DNA of 64,000 nucleotides from Devosia beringensis (GCF_014926585.1 NZ_CP045422.1:1280501-1344500); one strand, 5' to 3'; positions 7,866-16,602 are shown, counted from the first letter of the stretch. Program-made: numbers and translations. Notes: generated by a model from the sequence alone, not told the origin.

Positions 7866-8927
7866 ATGACCCAGGCCCTTTCCCTCCAGTCGATCTCCGC
7901 CCATTACGGCACTACCCAGGTGCTGGAGAACCTCTCGCTCGACGTCGCCGAGGGCGAGCTGGTCTCGCTGCTGGGCGCCAGCGGCTGCGGCAAGACCACG
8001 ACGCTGCGGCTGATCGCCGGCTTTCTGCAGCCGACATCGGGCCGCATCACCCTGGGCGGACGCGACCTGACCGAATTGCCGCCGCATCAGCGCGACATCG
8101 GCCTGGTGTTCCAGAACTATGCCTTGTTCCCGCACCTGTCAGTGGCCGACAATGTCGGCTTCGGCCTCAAGCAGCGCGGCATTGCCGGGGCCGCGCGGGC
8201 CAAGCGGGTCGACGCCATGCTCGAGCGCGTCGGCATGGCGCATCTGGCGGCGCGACTGCCGGGTGCCCTGTCGGGTGGACAGAAACAGCGCGTGGCTTTG
8301 GCACGGGCGCTGGTGATCGAGCCGCCGCTGCTGATGTTTGATGAGCCGCTAAGCAATCTCGACGCCAAGCTGCGCGTCGACATGCGGGTGGAAATCCGCA
8401 AGCTGCAGCGCGCCAACGGCACGACCTCGGTCTATGTCACGCATGACCAGGAAGAGGCCTTCTCGATCTCGGACCGCGTCGCCATCATGCATGCCGGGCG
8501 CATCATGCAGCTCGATACGCCCGAGCGGCTCTATCAGCGGCCGGCCAATGCCTTTGTCGCGCGCTTTGTCGGCTTCGAGAACCTGATTGCCATGCGCGTG
8601 ACAGCCCGCGACGGCGCCAAGATCACCGCCGAGGCCGATGGTGGGGTCAGGCTGACGCTGTCGCTGGAACAGTTCGGGCAGATCCCGGACAGCTTCGTTC
8701 TGGCCTGCCGGGCTGACGGGCTGATGGTCACCGATGACAAGGCGATGGAAGGCATTCCGGCCACGCTGGGCCTGCGCACCTATCTGGGCCGCGCCTATCA
8801 GTATCAGTGCGAGACCCCCGCCGGCCCCCTGCTGGCCAATGGGGCGCTGACACGGCCACTGGAGCCGGGTGCCACGGCCAAGCTGGTGCCTGTGCCCGAG
8901 CAGTGCACCATCCTGGCGCCGGAATAG
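7866..8927 (+). CDS. ABC transporter ATPase, PotA-like
   Basis: A 353-residue ATPase that powers the adjacent permease pair. Walker A GASGCGKTT is at 37-45, Q-loop VFQNYALFPH at 81-90, signature LSGGQ at 135-139, Walker B LLMFDEP at 155-161, and the H-loop lies in YVTHDQEEAF. The last roughly 110 residues form a TOBE-type regulatory domain, as in PotA. It stands 5 bases after the PotC-like gene and 13 bases before the amidohydrolase, so all six genes 5085-11191 look like one transcript. Confidence 0.93.
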   Translation: MTQALSLQSISAHYGTTQVLENLSLDVAEGELVSLLGASGCGKTTTLRLIAGFLQPTSGRITLGGRDLTELPPHQRDIGLVFQNYALFPHLSVADNVGFGLKQRGIAGAARAKRVDAMLERVGMAHLAARLPGALSGGQKQRVALARALVIEPPLLMFDEPLSNLDAKLRVDMRVEIRKLQRANGTTSVYVTHDQEEAFSISDRVAIMHAGRIMQLDTPERLYQRPANAFVARFVGFENLIAMRVTARDGAKITAEADGGVRLTLSLEQFGQIPDSFVLACRADGLMVTDDKAMEGIPATLGLRTYLGRAYQYQCETPAGPLLANGALTRPLEPGATAKLVPVPEQCTILAPE

Positions 8928-8940
8928 AAGGCCGCCAGGC

Positions 8941-10266
8941 ATGACCATCATCCTCACCAATGCCTGGGTGCTGACGCTCGACGCTGATTTCACCGAGCAC
9001 AATCCGGGCTGGGTGCAGATCGATGGCACGACCATTACCGCGCTCGGTGCCGGCGCGCCGCCAGCCATCGCCGGGGCCGAGATCGTGGACTGTGGTGGCG
9101 ACATCGTCATGCCGGGCATGGTCAATACCCATTGCCATATGGGCATGTCGGTGTTTCGCGGCCTGGCCGAAGATGTCGATGACCGGCTCTACCGTTATAT
9201 CCTGCCGCTGGAGCGCAAGTTCGTCACGCCCGACATGGTGCGGATCGGTTCGGCGCTGTCGGCGCTGGAGATGATCGAGGGCGGCGTCACCACTGTCGCC
9301 GACATGTATTACTTTGAAACCGAGGTCGGCGCCGTGGTGGCCGAGGCCGGGTTGCGGGCCATCATCGGGCAGACCCTGGCCGACTTCAACGCGCCCGACC
9401 ATGCCGATTTCGACACCGGCTTTGCCCTGGTGGAAGAGCTGGTCGATAGCTTTGCCGGCCACGCCCTTATCACCCCGTCGATTGCGCCGCATGCACCCTA
9501 TTCGACGGGACCTGCCGTCATGGCGCGGATTGCGCAGTGGTCGGATGAGCATCCCGACGTGCGCGTGCAGATCCATCTGGCGGAAAGCCAGCTTGAGGTG
9601 GACTGGGCGCTGAAAGAGTACCAGAGCTCGAGCGTCGCCGTGGTGCAGCGGTCCGGCCTGCTGCGACCCGGCCTGATCGCCGCCCATTGCCTGCATCTGA
9701 GCGATGCCGATATCGGCCTGATGGTGGCGGCCGGCGTGGGCGTCGCCACCAATCCACGCTCTAATGGCAAGGCGGGGCGCGGCATTGCTCGCGTCGAGGC
9801 GATGCGCGCGGCCGGCCTGCCGGTGGGGATTGGCAGCGACGGGCCGATGAGCGGCAATACGCTCGATCTCTTTGCCCAGTTCGCGCCGGTCTCGATGTTC
9901 GCCAAGCTGCTGGCCGGTTCGCGCAAACCGCTGCCGGCGCGCGACGTGATCGCCATGGCCACCATCGAGGGGGCCCGCGTGCTGGGGCTCGATAGCCTGA
10001 CCGGCTCGCTGGAAGCGGGCAAGCAGGCGGACATGATCCGCGTCGGCATCGGCGCCACGCGCTTGCAACCGATCTACGATCCCTATTCAATGCTGGTCTT
10101 TGCTGCCGGCCCGACCGACGTGACCGATGTCATGGTGGCGGGACGCTGGTTGAAGCGGGCCGGCGCCGTGACGACGCTCGAGCCCAAAAAAATCCTGCGC
10201 GACGCGATGCAGATCGCCAGCGCCTTCAAGGCGGAAATGATCCGCATCGACGGAGAGCAAAGTTGA
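8941..10266 (+). CDS. Amidohydrolase of the TrzA / SAH-MTA deaminase / guanine deaminase group
   Basis: A 441-residue metal-dependent hydrolase. The metal ligands are H64 and H66 in VNTHCHMG, a His in IHLAESQLE, a His in AAHCLHLSD and the Asp in GIGSDGPMSGN. Family members remove amino or chloro groups from purines, triazines and S-adenosylhomocysteine. The loop SNGKAGRGIA replaces the SNxKLASG typical of adenosylhomocysteine deaminases, so the exact substrate may differ. ATG 8941 follows closely on the ATPase stop. Located in the same operon as an importer and a nucleoside hydrolase, it most likely deaminates an imported purine base or nucleoside; this is inference. Confidence 0.85.
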   Translation: MTIILTNAWVLTLDADFTEHNPGWVQIDGTTITALGAGAPPAIAGAEIVDCGGDIVMPGMVNTHCHMGMSVFRGLAEDVDDRLYRYILPLERKFVTPDMVRIGSALSALEMIEGGVTTVADMYYFETEVGAVVAEAGLRAIIGQTLADFNAPDHADFDTGFALVEELVDSFAGHALITPSIAPHAPYSTGPAVMARIAQWSDEHPDVRVQIHLAESQLEVDWALKEYQSSSVAVVQRSGLLRPGLIAAHCLHLSDADIGLMVAAGVGVATNPRSNGKAGRGIARVEAMRAAGLPVGIGSDGPMSGNTLDLFAQFAPVSMFAKLLAGSRKPLPARDVIAMATIEGARVLGLDSLTGSLEAGKQADMIRVGIGATRLQPIYDPYSMLVFAAGPTDVTDVMVAGRWLKRAGAVTTLEPKKILRDAMQIASAFKAEMIRIDGEQS

Positions 10267-10300
10267 GCGCACCGGACACACGACAGGCGCCGACAGGCGC

Positions 10301-11191
10301 ATGACCAGACGCGTCATCATCGATACCGATCCGGGCCTCGACGACGCCGTGGCCATTCTGTTCGCGCTCAACTGCCCGCAGTTCGAGGTCATCGGCCTGA
10401 CCACGGTGGCCGGCAATATCGGGCTGGAGCGGACAACGACCAATGCCGGAGGCCTGCTGGCGGCGGTGGGTCGCAGCGATATTCCCGTATTCTCTGGCGC
10501 CGCCGTGGCCATGGCGCGCGACAATATTGACGCCATCGTCATTCACGGCGATGATGGCTTGCGCGGCGTGACCCTGCCGCCGCCCATGGTGGCGGCGCGG
10601 GCCGGCGCCGTCGACTGGCTGGCCGAGACGCTGATGGCCGCGCCGAGCGGGTCGATCGACATTCTGGCGCTCGGACCGCTCACCAATATTGCGCATCTGA
10701 TCAGCCACCATCCGGCCGCTGCCGGGCGCATCGGGCACCTGGTGGCCATGGGCGGCACGATTTTCGAGCCCGGCAATGCCGGGCCGGGTTCTGAATTCAA
10801 CTTCGCTTCGGACCCCGAGGCAGTGGCCACGGTGCTGCATTCGGACATCCGCACCACCATCGTGCCGCTCGATGTCACCCGCCGCGTGCGGGCCGACCGG
10901 GACTATGTCGAAGCGCTGCGCGGCGGCCCTGCCGGCACGATCGCCGCCGATCTGCTTACAGGCTATCTGCAGGATGACCGCCAGAGCCGGCCGCTGCATG
11001 ATCCCTGCGTCATGCTGCTGGCGGCGGAGCCGGCCCTGTTCGCCCTCGAGGTTCACCGCCTTACCGTCAACCTGGGCGACGATGCCGATGCCGGTGCGCT
11101 GACCGAGAGCGCCAATGGCTCGCCCGTCGTGGTGGCCATGCGGGTCGATGTTGCCGGCGCGCTGGCGCTGCTGGCCAGCGCCTTTGGCTAG
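10301..11191 (+). CDS. Inosine/uridine-preferring nucleoside hydrolase
   Basis: A 296-residue nucleoside hydrolase that would split the N-glycosidic bond of ribonucleosides to base and ribose. The calcium-binding motif DTDPGLDDA is at 8-16, and the family block IHGDDGL, the segment LALGPLTNIA and the ribose-contacting SEFNFASDPEA all follow in order. The start ATG lies in a short repeat (GACAGGCGC twice just upstream) with only a weak ribosome site, 34 bases after the amidohydrolase. It is the last gene of the importer operon, and its TAG stop shares CTAG (11188-11191) with the convergent M20 gene. Confidence 0.9.
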   Translation: MTRRVIIDTDPGLDDAVAILFALNCPQFEVIGLTTVAGNIGLERTTTNAGGLLAAVGRSDIPVFSGAAVAMARDNIDAIVIHGDDGLRGVTLPPPMVAARAGAVDWLAETLMAAPSGSIDILALGPLTNIAHLISHHPAAAGRIGHLVAMGGTIFEPGNAGPGSEFNFASDPEAVATVLHSDIRTTIVPLDVTRRVRADRDYVEALRGGPAGTIAADLLTGYLQDDRQSRPLHDPCVMLLAAEPALFALEVHRLTVNLGDDADAGALTESANGSPVVVAMRVDVAGALALLASAFG

Positions 11192-12354
11192 ACCAGTTCC
11201 TGTTCCACCAGGGTGGTCCAGTAGCGGGCGCCGGTCAGGATGGCGTCGTCGTTGAAGTCGTAACGCGAATTGTGATGCAGGGCGCCGTCGACGGCAGGTC
11301 CATTGCCAAGCCAGACATAGCAGCCGGGCACCCTGGCGCCGAATTCGGCAAAGTCATCGCCAGCCGTCGAGGGCGGGAAATCGGTCACCACCGGACGACC
11401 CGTGACCCGCGCGGCGGCTGACAATGCCGTGGCGGTGACGCTCGCATCATTGATCACCGGCGCGATGCGGCGGGTGAAGCTGTAGCTGGCGGTGATGCCG
11501 AAGCTCGTGGCAATGCCGTGGGCCAGCTGGCCGATTTCCGTCTCGAGCTGGTCGCGCACACCGGCGGCATAGGCGCGGGCCGTGCCGCCGATGCGGACAT
11601 CGTCGGGAATGACATTGAGGGCGCGAAAATCGCCGCCACCGATGGCACAGGCGCTGACCACGGCTGGCTGCAGTGGATCGACACGGCGCGCGACAATGGT
11701 GTGCAGGGCGGTGAGGAAATGGGCCGCCGCCGTCATGGCGTCGCGCCCGAGATGGGGCTTGGCGCCATGCGTGCCGATGCCGTGGAAGGTCACTTCCCAG
11801 CTATCCGACGACGCCAGCTGCGGGCCGGCGACCACCGCCATCTCGTCGGGAGCCAGGCCCGGCATATTGTGCAGGCCATAGACGGCATCAATCGGGAAGC
11901 GCTCGAGGAAGCCGTCAGCCAGCATGGCGCGGGCGCCGCCTCGGCCCTCTTCGGCGGGCTGGAAGATGAAGTGCACCGTGCCGGAGAAATTGCGGCTGCG
12001 CGCCAGATGGCGGGCGGCGGCGAGCAGCATGACGGTGTGGCCGTCATGGCCGCAGGCATGCATGGTATTGGGCGTGGTCGAGCCATAGGGCAGATCGCCC
12101 AGTTCGGGCATGGCCAGCGCATCCATATCGGCGCGCAGGGCAATGGCGCGCGTGCCCGTGCCGACCTGCAGCGTGCCGACGACGCCGGTCTGGCCCAGGC
12201 CGCGATGCACGGCGATGCCGGCATCCTCCAACCACTGGGCGACAATGGCGCTGGTGCGGACCTCTTCAAAGCCCAGCTCGGGATGGCGATGCAGGTCCTG
12301 GCGCAGGGCAGTCATCGCGGCAAGCTCGAAGGGATCATTGTCGCCGAGGGTCAT
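11188..12354 (-). CDS. M20-family amidohydrolase (hippurate hydrolase/IAA-amino acid hydrolase type)
   Basis: A 388-residue M20D metallohydrolase. The opening LRQDLHRHPELGFEE, the metal-site MHACGHDGH (Cys101, His103), QPAEEGRGGA with the catalytic Glu, and GLHNMPG are the signature blocks of aminoacylases of the hippurate hydrolase and N-acyl-amino acid deacylase group. It hydrolyses an amide bond in an N-acyl or carbamoyl-like substrate. It is transcribed away from the phosphoribosyltransferase gene; an imperfect palindrome (12358-12375) begins only three bases upstream of its start codon. Placed among purine genes, it could act on a purine ring-opening product, but that is speculative. Confidence 0.85.
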   Translation of the reverse strand: MTLGDNDPFELAAMTALRQDLHRHPELGFEEVRTSAIVAQWLEDAGIAVHRGLGQTGVVGTLQVGTGTRAIALRADMDALAMPELGDLPYGSTTPNTMHACGHDGHTVMLLAAARHLARSRNFSGTVHFIFQPAEEGRGGARAMLADGFLERFPIDAVYGLHNMPGLAPDEMAVVAGPQLASSDSWEVTFHGIGTHGAKPHLGRDAMTAAAHFLTALHTIVARRVDPLQPAVVSACAIGGGDFRALNVIPDDVRIGGTARAYAAGVRDQLETEIGQLAHGIATSFGITASYSFTRRIAPVINDASVTATALSAAARVTGRPVVTDFPPSTAGDDFAEFGARVPGCYVWLGNGPAVDGALHHNSRYDFNDDAILTGARYWTTLVEQELV

Positions 12355-12357
12355 CGC

Positions 12358-12375
12358 TTGCTAAGCTCTTGATAA
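12358..12375. promoter_or_regulatory. Candidate operator between the M20 and phosphoribosyltransferase genes
   Basis: The 18-base element TTGCTAAGCTCTTGATAA agrees at 13 of 18 positions with the palindrome at 14138-14155 (TTGCCAAGGCCTTGTCAA), keeping the AAG..CTT core and the TTG and AA ends. Both elements begin three or four bases upstream of a minus-strand start codon inside a divergent gene pair, suggesting a common regulator of the salvage block. Confidence 0.4.
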
Positions 12376-12429
12376 ATCAACATGGTCGTAGCATCCACCA
12401 TTTGCCGCGCGCCAGCAAGGATACCCCTC

Positions 12430-13116
12430 GTGACGCTTGCCCCGCACCATTTCTGGCAGACCCTAGACGCGCCGGGAACCCATGAAGCAGATGCAACGGC
12501 AGGTTGGGTGGACGGCTTTCCCGCCGCCCTGCCCGACGGGCGGCAGCTGCTGCTGCCCATCCGCGTGCTGCCGGGGGATGGCCATTCGGCCGTGGCCTCG
12601 CTGATCATCAACCAGGCCAGCTTTGCCGTCGAGGATGCGCTGTCGGCTGTCATGGCGGCGATGCTGGACGCGGTCGGGGTCGATGTCGTGATCGGGGTGC
12701 CGACGCTGGGCCTGCCGCTAGCCAACAATGTCGCGCGGCGCCTGGGCCATACGCGCATGGTGGCGCTGGGGACGTCGCGCAAGTTCTGGTACAGCGACGA
12801 CTATTCGGCGCCGATGACCTCGATCACCAGTCCCGATCAGCAGAAGACGATCTTTCTCGACCCGCGCAGCCTGCCGCTGCTCGAAGGCAAGCGCGTCGGC
12901 GTGGTGGATGATGTCATCAGTTCGGGCACCTCCATGGCGGCCGTGCTGACATTGCTGGAGCGAGCTGGCGTAACGCCGGTGGCGGTGGCCGCGGCCATGC
13001 TGCAGGGCACGCGCTGGCACGAGCCGCTCGCCGCCTGGCGCAGCCGCATCATGGCGCCGCTGGCTTCGCCGCGGCTGGCGCTGAGCGAGACCGGACGCTG
13101 GCTGCCGAGCGACTAG
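12430..13116 (+). CDS. Purine-type phosphoribosyltransferase
   Basis: A type I phosphoribosyltransferase, about 228 residues from GTG 12430. The PRPP loop is VGVVDDVISSGTSM near residues 156-168, with the two acidic residues and SGT typical of adenine and xanthine enzymes; the earlier strand VDVVIGVPTLGLPLAN fits the same fold. It would couple a free base to PRPP in the cytosol. I prefer GTG 12430, with AAGG about nine bases upstream, over an in-frame ATG at 12382 that has no ribosome site and would leave no room for a promoter between the divergent genes. It neighbours two nucleoside hydrolases and adenine deaminase, which produce its likely substrates. Confidence 0.8.
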   Translation: MTLAPHHFWQTLDAPGTHEADATAGWVDGFPAALPDGRQLLLPIRVLPGDGHSAVASLIINQASFAVEDALSAVMAAMLDAVGVDVVIGVPTLGLPLANNVARRLGHTRMVALGTSRKFWYSDDYSAPMTSITSPDQQKTIFLDPRSLPLLEGKRVGVVDDVISSGTSMAAVLTLLERAGVTPVAVAAAMLQGTRWHEPLAAWRSRIMAPLASPRLALSETGRWLPSD

Positions 13117-13122
13117 GCCCGA

Positions 13123-14133
13123 TCAGCCCGCTGGCGGCACGAAGGCGATGGAGGCGGCGTAGAGCGCGATCAGCCGATCAATTTTGGCGTCCTCGATCAG
13201 GGTGACCATGGGCGTGCCGAGGCGCCCCGAGGGATCGATGATGGTCATGCCGCGGGCCAGGCCCGGTGCCAGGGCGACATCGACCGAGGCGCGGATGGAG
13301 CGGGTGATGATGTCCGGCTCGATCACCGCTGCGGCGGCCAGGGGATCGACGAAGCGGAAATTGTCGCCGCCGCCATAGCCGGCAATGGTCTGGCGAGCAT
13401 GGCGGGCCAGCGCCAGCGAAAACGCCTTTTCCGGGCCGTCGGGCACGGCGTCAAACAGCGCGTCGACCTCGGCGCCGGTCATGTTGTGGGTGACGCAGGG
13501 TTCCCAGGGCGCCACCAGGATGTCGATATCGGCGCCAAAGACGATGGCAGCGGCTTCGGGATCGGCATAGATGTTGAACTCGGCGGCGGGCGTCGTATTG
13601 CCGCGACCATAGATGGTGCCGCCCATGATGGTGAGCTGGCCAATGCCATTGATGATGGTGGGATCGAGCCGCAAGGCCAGCGCCAGATTGGTCAGCGGGC
13701 CGATCATCAGCAGATCGATCTTGTGGCCGCTGGCGCCGGCGGCGCGGAAGCTGTCGATCAGGAAGCCCACCGCATTGCTGCCGGCCGGGGCCGCCGTCTG
13801 CAGCGGCCGCGGCGCGCCACCCAAGCCATCCTCGCCGTGGATATAGCGGGCGTCGATCACCGCCTGGGTCAGCGGGCGGCCGGCGCCGGCATGCACCGGC
13901 ACATCGGCTTTGGCGACAGCCAGGGTGGCCAGGATATTGCGGGTGGCAGCGTCCAGCCCGACATTGCCGAACACGGTGGTGATGGCGATCGGCGCACGGC
14001 CATTGGCGATCAGCATCAGCAGCGCCTGGGCGTCATCAACGCCGCCATCAGTGTCCAGGATCAGCGCATTGGGCTTATGGGGCAATTGGGGACCACTTTC
14101 TGCTGCGGGCGACGGGCGGCTAGCGATGTCCAT
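13123..14133 (-). CDS. Second nucleoside hydrolase
   Basis: A 336-residue member of the inosine/uridine nucleoside hydrolase family, only distantly similar to the copy at 10301. The metal motif is ILDTDGGVDDAQ, with Gly replacing Pro of the usual DTDPG, followed by RYIHGEDGLGG, LLMIGPLTNLA, and AEFNIYADPEAA. The C-terminal half has an FRFVDPLAAA block where the last Asp ligand is expected. A roughly 20-residue N-terminal extension precedes the first strand. It is convergent with the phosphoribosyltransferase (6-base gap) and divergent from adenine deaminase, with an 18-base palindrome beginning four bases upstream of its start. Confidence 0.88.
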   Translation of the reverse strand: MDIASRPSPAAESGPQLPHKPNALILDTDGGVDDAQALLMLIANGRAPIAITTVFGNVGLDAATRNILATLAVAKADVPVHAGAGRPLTQAVIDARYIHGEDGLGGAPRPLQTAAPAGSNAVGFLIDSFRAAGASGHKIDLLMIGPLTNLALALRLDPTIINGIGQLTIMGGTIYGRGNTTPAAEFNIYADPEAAAIVFGADIDILVAPWEPCVTHNMTGAEVDALFDAVPDGPEKAFSLALARHARQTIAGYGGGDNFRFVDPLAAAAVIEPDIITRSIRASVDVALAPGLARGMTIIDPSGRLGTPMVTLIEDAKIDRLIALYAASIAFVPPAG

Positions 14134-14137
14134 CCGC

Positions 14138-14155
14138 TTGCCAAGGCCTTGTCAA
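14138..14155. promoter_or_regulatory. Near-perfect palindromic operator between nucleoside hydrolase and adenine deaminase genes
   Basis: TTGCCAAGGCCTTGTCAA is its own reverse complement except at positions 4 and 15. It lies in the 127-base gap between two divergent purine genes, right at the minus-strand start, where a bound dimer would block transcription or translation initiation. The form (TTG.CAAGG and its mirror) would suit a LacI- or GntR-type regulator, but no such gene lies adjacent. Confidence 0.5.
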
Positions 14156-14260
14156 ACCATGTCGCGGCGTTCATGCCTAGCGCCAAAGCGGCTGTCAACG
14201 CCGCACCAGCAGGGCGGGCGCACCAGCGCGGCCGGACGCTGCGCTCCAAGGACCAGACTG

Positions 14261-16123
14261 ATGCCCCTGCCCGATGACCTGCTGATCCACGCCACCGATG
14301 AAGTCCGCATCCGGCAGAACCTGGCGCTGGTAGCGCTGGGCAAGCGCCCGGCGGACCGGGCGGTGCGGGTGGGGCGACTGCTCGATGTCTATGGCCGCAA
14401 CTGGCATGAGGATCAGGAGATCGTCATCGCCGGCCGCCGCATTGCCTGGGTGGGACCGGCCGACGCCTATCCCGGCGACGTGGCAGAGCGCGTCGATGCC
14501 CGTCACCTCAGCGCCGTGCCCGGCTTTGGCGAGGTGCACAAGCATGTCGAATCCAGCCACCTGACGCCCGAATACGAGGCCGCCCTGGTGCTGCCGCATG
14601 GCAATACCTGGACTTGCGAGGCCAGCCACGAATTTTCCAATGTCGATGGGCCGCATAACCTCGAATTCTGGCTGACGGCGCGGCTGGCCGGCTCGCCGAT
14701 GAAGATCTTCCCGCTGCCCGGCTCGGCCGTGCCACCCACGGCCTATGAATGGGGCGGCGGGCATTTCGGCTATGACGAGCAGCAGAGTTTTCTCAAGCAA
14801 CACCTGATGGTGGCCGGGCTCGACGAGGTGATGGACTGGCCGGCGGTATGGAACCCGGAAAACCCCTCCTATGAGCGGCTCTGGGGCATGATCCGCGCCA
14901 CCTTCGAGCAGCGTGGCGTGGTGGAGGGCCATGCCGCGGGCATGCGTGGCATCAATGACATCAACGCCTTCGCCGCCGCGGGCATGGCCTCGGACCATGA
15001 GGCCTGGACCACAGAAGAGGTGCAGGACAAGCTGCGGCGGGGCCTCTTCATCGAGCTGCGGCCGCATTCACTGCCCGAGATGATCAAGGGGCTATTGGCG
15101 GCAGGCCAGGCGGACTGGTCCAACTTTGCCCTCTGCACCGATGACCGCTCCTGCTCCGATACGCTGCGGATCGGGGCCACCGACCATAATGTGCGGCTGG
15201 CCATAGAAGCAGGCCTCGCGCCCGAAATCGCCATCCAGATGGTGACGATCAATCCGGCCCGCCACATGCGGCTCACGCCCTGGGTTGGGGCCATCGCGCC
15301 CGGACGTTTCGCCGATCTGGTGCTGCTCGACGATGTCGCGACGCTCTCGATTGCCCAGGTCTGGGCCGATGGCGAGCAGGTTTCGTCAGGCAAGGATTTT
15401 CTGAAACCGATCCCGGAAATTGCGTGGCCGGAATGGGCCACCAAGACCGTCAATATCGAGCGCGAGATGGTGGCGGCGGATTTCGCGATTGCCGCCGAGC
15501 CCGGGCGCGAAAGCATGCAGGCGGCGGTGCTGCGCCCGTTCCACTGGGACGACAATTTCATCACCCTGGAACTGCCCGTCGCGAACGGCGCGGTGCAGCG
15601 CGACAGCAGCCGCAACGTGACCAAGTTCGCCATTGTCGACCGCTTTTCGGGCGAGGGTAAAACCTCCAAAATGTTCTGGCTGGGCACCGGCCCGAGCACG
15701 CCCGACGTGGCGCTGGCCTGCTCGATGGGACACGACAAGCACAATATCTGGGTGGTCGGCTCCTCCGACGCCGCCATGGCGATCGCGGTCAATGCGCTGC
15801 GCGAAAGCCAGGGTGGCTGGGCGCTGGTGCGCGACAGTCAGCTGGTCGCCACGGTGCGCTACGAGGTGGGCGGGCTGATGACGCAAAGGCCGCCGGAAGA
15901 ACTCGACGCCGAGATGCAGGAGCTCTACCGGCAGGGGGAAAGGATCGACTGGATGTATGAGCCGACCTTTTCGCCGCGCTGGTGGCCCGGCTTTCCGGAA
16001 CGGCTGGCCTTTGCCACGCTGACCTGCGCGCCCTGGCGCTGGGTGCTGGTGGCGCCCTCACCCCTGGCGACGGCGGGCTTTGTCAATGTCGCCACGGGAG
16101 AGACTCACCCCATCGTCTGGTGA
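14261..16123 (+). CDS. ade: Adenine deaminase
   Basis: A 620-residue amidohydrolase of the adenine deaminase (Ade) family, converting adenine to hypoxanthine and ammonia. Motifs align one by one with E. coli Ade: metal-binding VHKHVESS (His-x-His), SHEFSNVDG for PHEIxNVxG, EVMDWPAV, GHAAGM, SDHEAW and CTDDRSCSD, and in the C-terminal domain GHDKHNIWVVG. Start ATG 14261 has AAGGA eight bases upstream. It stands next to two nucleoside hydrolases and a phosphoribosyltransferase, completing a nucleoside to base to hypoxanthine route. The last 19 bases overlap the convergent DoxX gene. Confidence 0.92.
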   Translation: MPLPDDLLIHATDEVRIRQNLALVALGKRPADRAVRVGRLLDVYGRNWHEDQEIVIAGRRIAWVGPADAYPGDVAERVDARHLSAVPGFGEVHKHVESSHLTPEYEAALVLPHGNTWTCEASHEFSNVDGPHNLEFWLTARLAGSPMKIFPLPGSAVPPTAYEWGGGHFGYDEQQSFLKQHLMVAGLDEVMDWPAVWNPENPSYERLWGMIRATFEQRGVVEGHAAGMRGINDINAFAAAGMASDHEAWTTEEVQDKLRRGLFIELRPHSLPEMIKGLLAAGQADWSNFALCTDDRSCSDTLRIGATDHNVRLAIEAGLAPEIAIQMVTINPARHMRLTPWVGAIAPGRFADLVLLDDVATLSIAQVWADGEQVSSGKDFLKPIPEIAWPEWATKTVNIEREMVAADFAIAAEPGRESMQAAVLRPFHWDDNFITLELPVANGAVQRDSSRNVTKFAIVDRFSGEGKTSKMFWLGTGPSTPDVALACSMGHDKHNIWVVGSSDAAMAIAVNALRESQGGWALVRDSQLVATVRYEVGGLMTQRPPEELDAEMQELYRQGERIDWMYEPTFSPRWWPGFPERLAFATLTCAPWRWVLVAPSPLATAGFVNVATGETHPIVW

Positions 16124-16602
16124 GCCGGCGCCTGCCGCCGGCGCAGACCACCCGCCAGGGCATCAAGTGAGAGGCGGCCGCCGCCAAAGGCCATCAGGCC
16201 CAGGGCCATGGCCGCCCAGGGCAGATGGAAATTGATCAGCCCATCGGGGATGGTCAATTGGATGACCAGCGTCATCAGCAGAATGCCGAGGGCGGCAAAG
16301 CGCGTCCCCAGGCCCAGTATCAGCAGCACGGGCAGCACCAGTTCCCCGATGCCGGCGAGGAAGGCGGCGGTCAACGGGAAAGGATAGGCCAGCGCCTGCC
16401 CGAAGATATGCAGTTTGAACTCCTGTACGAACAGGTAGCGCGCGCCGCTGGAGAGGCTGAACCAGCCATCCCATTTGGTCAGCCCCGAGCGCCAGAAAGG
16501 GAGGGCCAGCGCCAGCCGCAGCGCCAAGAGGCCAATGGAGGGCGGGATGGACGCGATCAGGCGATCGAGGTCCTGATAGGGCTGAACCAGTCTATGCAGC
16601 AT
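16105..16602 (-). CDS. DoxX-family membrane protein of the bufferin operon
   Basis: A 165-residue membrane protein with four hydrophobic helices (LLALRLALALPFWRSGLTKW; AFLAGIGELVLPVLLIL; ALGILLMTLVIQLTI; AMALGLMAFG), the DoxX layout. I start at ATG 16602 ([11 protein letters not shown]), which overlaps the end of the DUF2063 gene by 11 bases. DoxX proteins are frequent fourth members of MNIO/DUF2063 clusters and may handle redox or electron supply at the membrane; the exact role is not established. It is the distal gene of the four-gene operon. Confidence 0.85.
   Translation of the reverse strand: MLHRLVQPYQDLDRLIASIPPSIGLLALRLALALPFWRSGLTKWDGWFSLSSGARYLFVQEFKLHIFGQALAYPFPLTAAFLAGIGELVLPVLLILGLGTRFAALGILLMTLVIQLTIPDGLINFHLPWAAMALGLMAFGGGRLSLDALAGGLRRRQAPAHQTMG

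Noticed and set aside
10267-10300. Direct repeat GACAGGCGC twice before the nucleoside hydrolase
   Set aside because: Too short and GC-typical to be called an element; likely chance.
12382-12429. ATG 12382 as start of the phosphoribosyltransferase
   Set aside because: No ribosome site, and it would leave hardly any space for divergent promoters; GTG 12430 has AAGG upstream. It cannot be fully excluded.
14571-15180. Suspected loss of metal ligands in adenine deaminase (unusual VHKHVESS and TDDRSCSD text)
   Set aside because: Block-by-block comparison with E. coli Ade shows all expected His, Glu and Asp positions in place.
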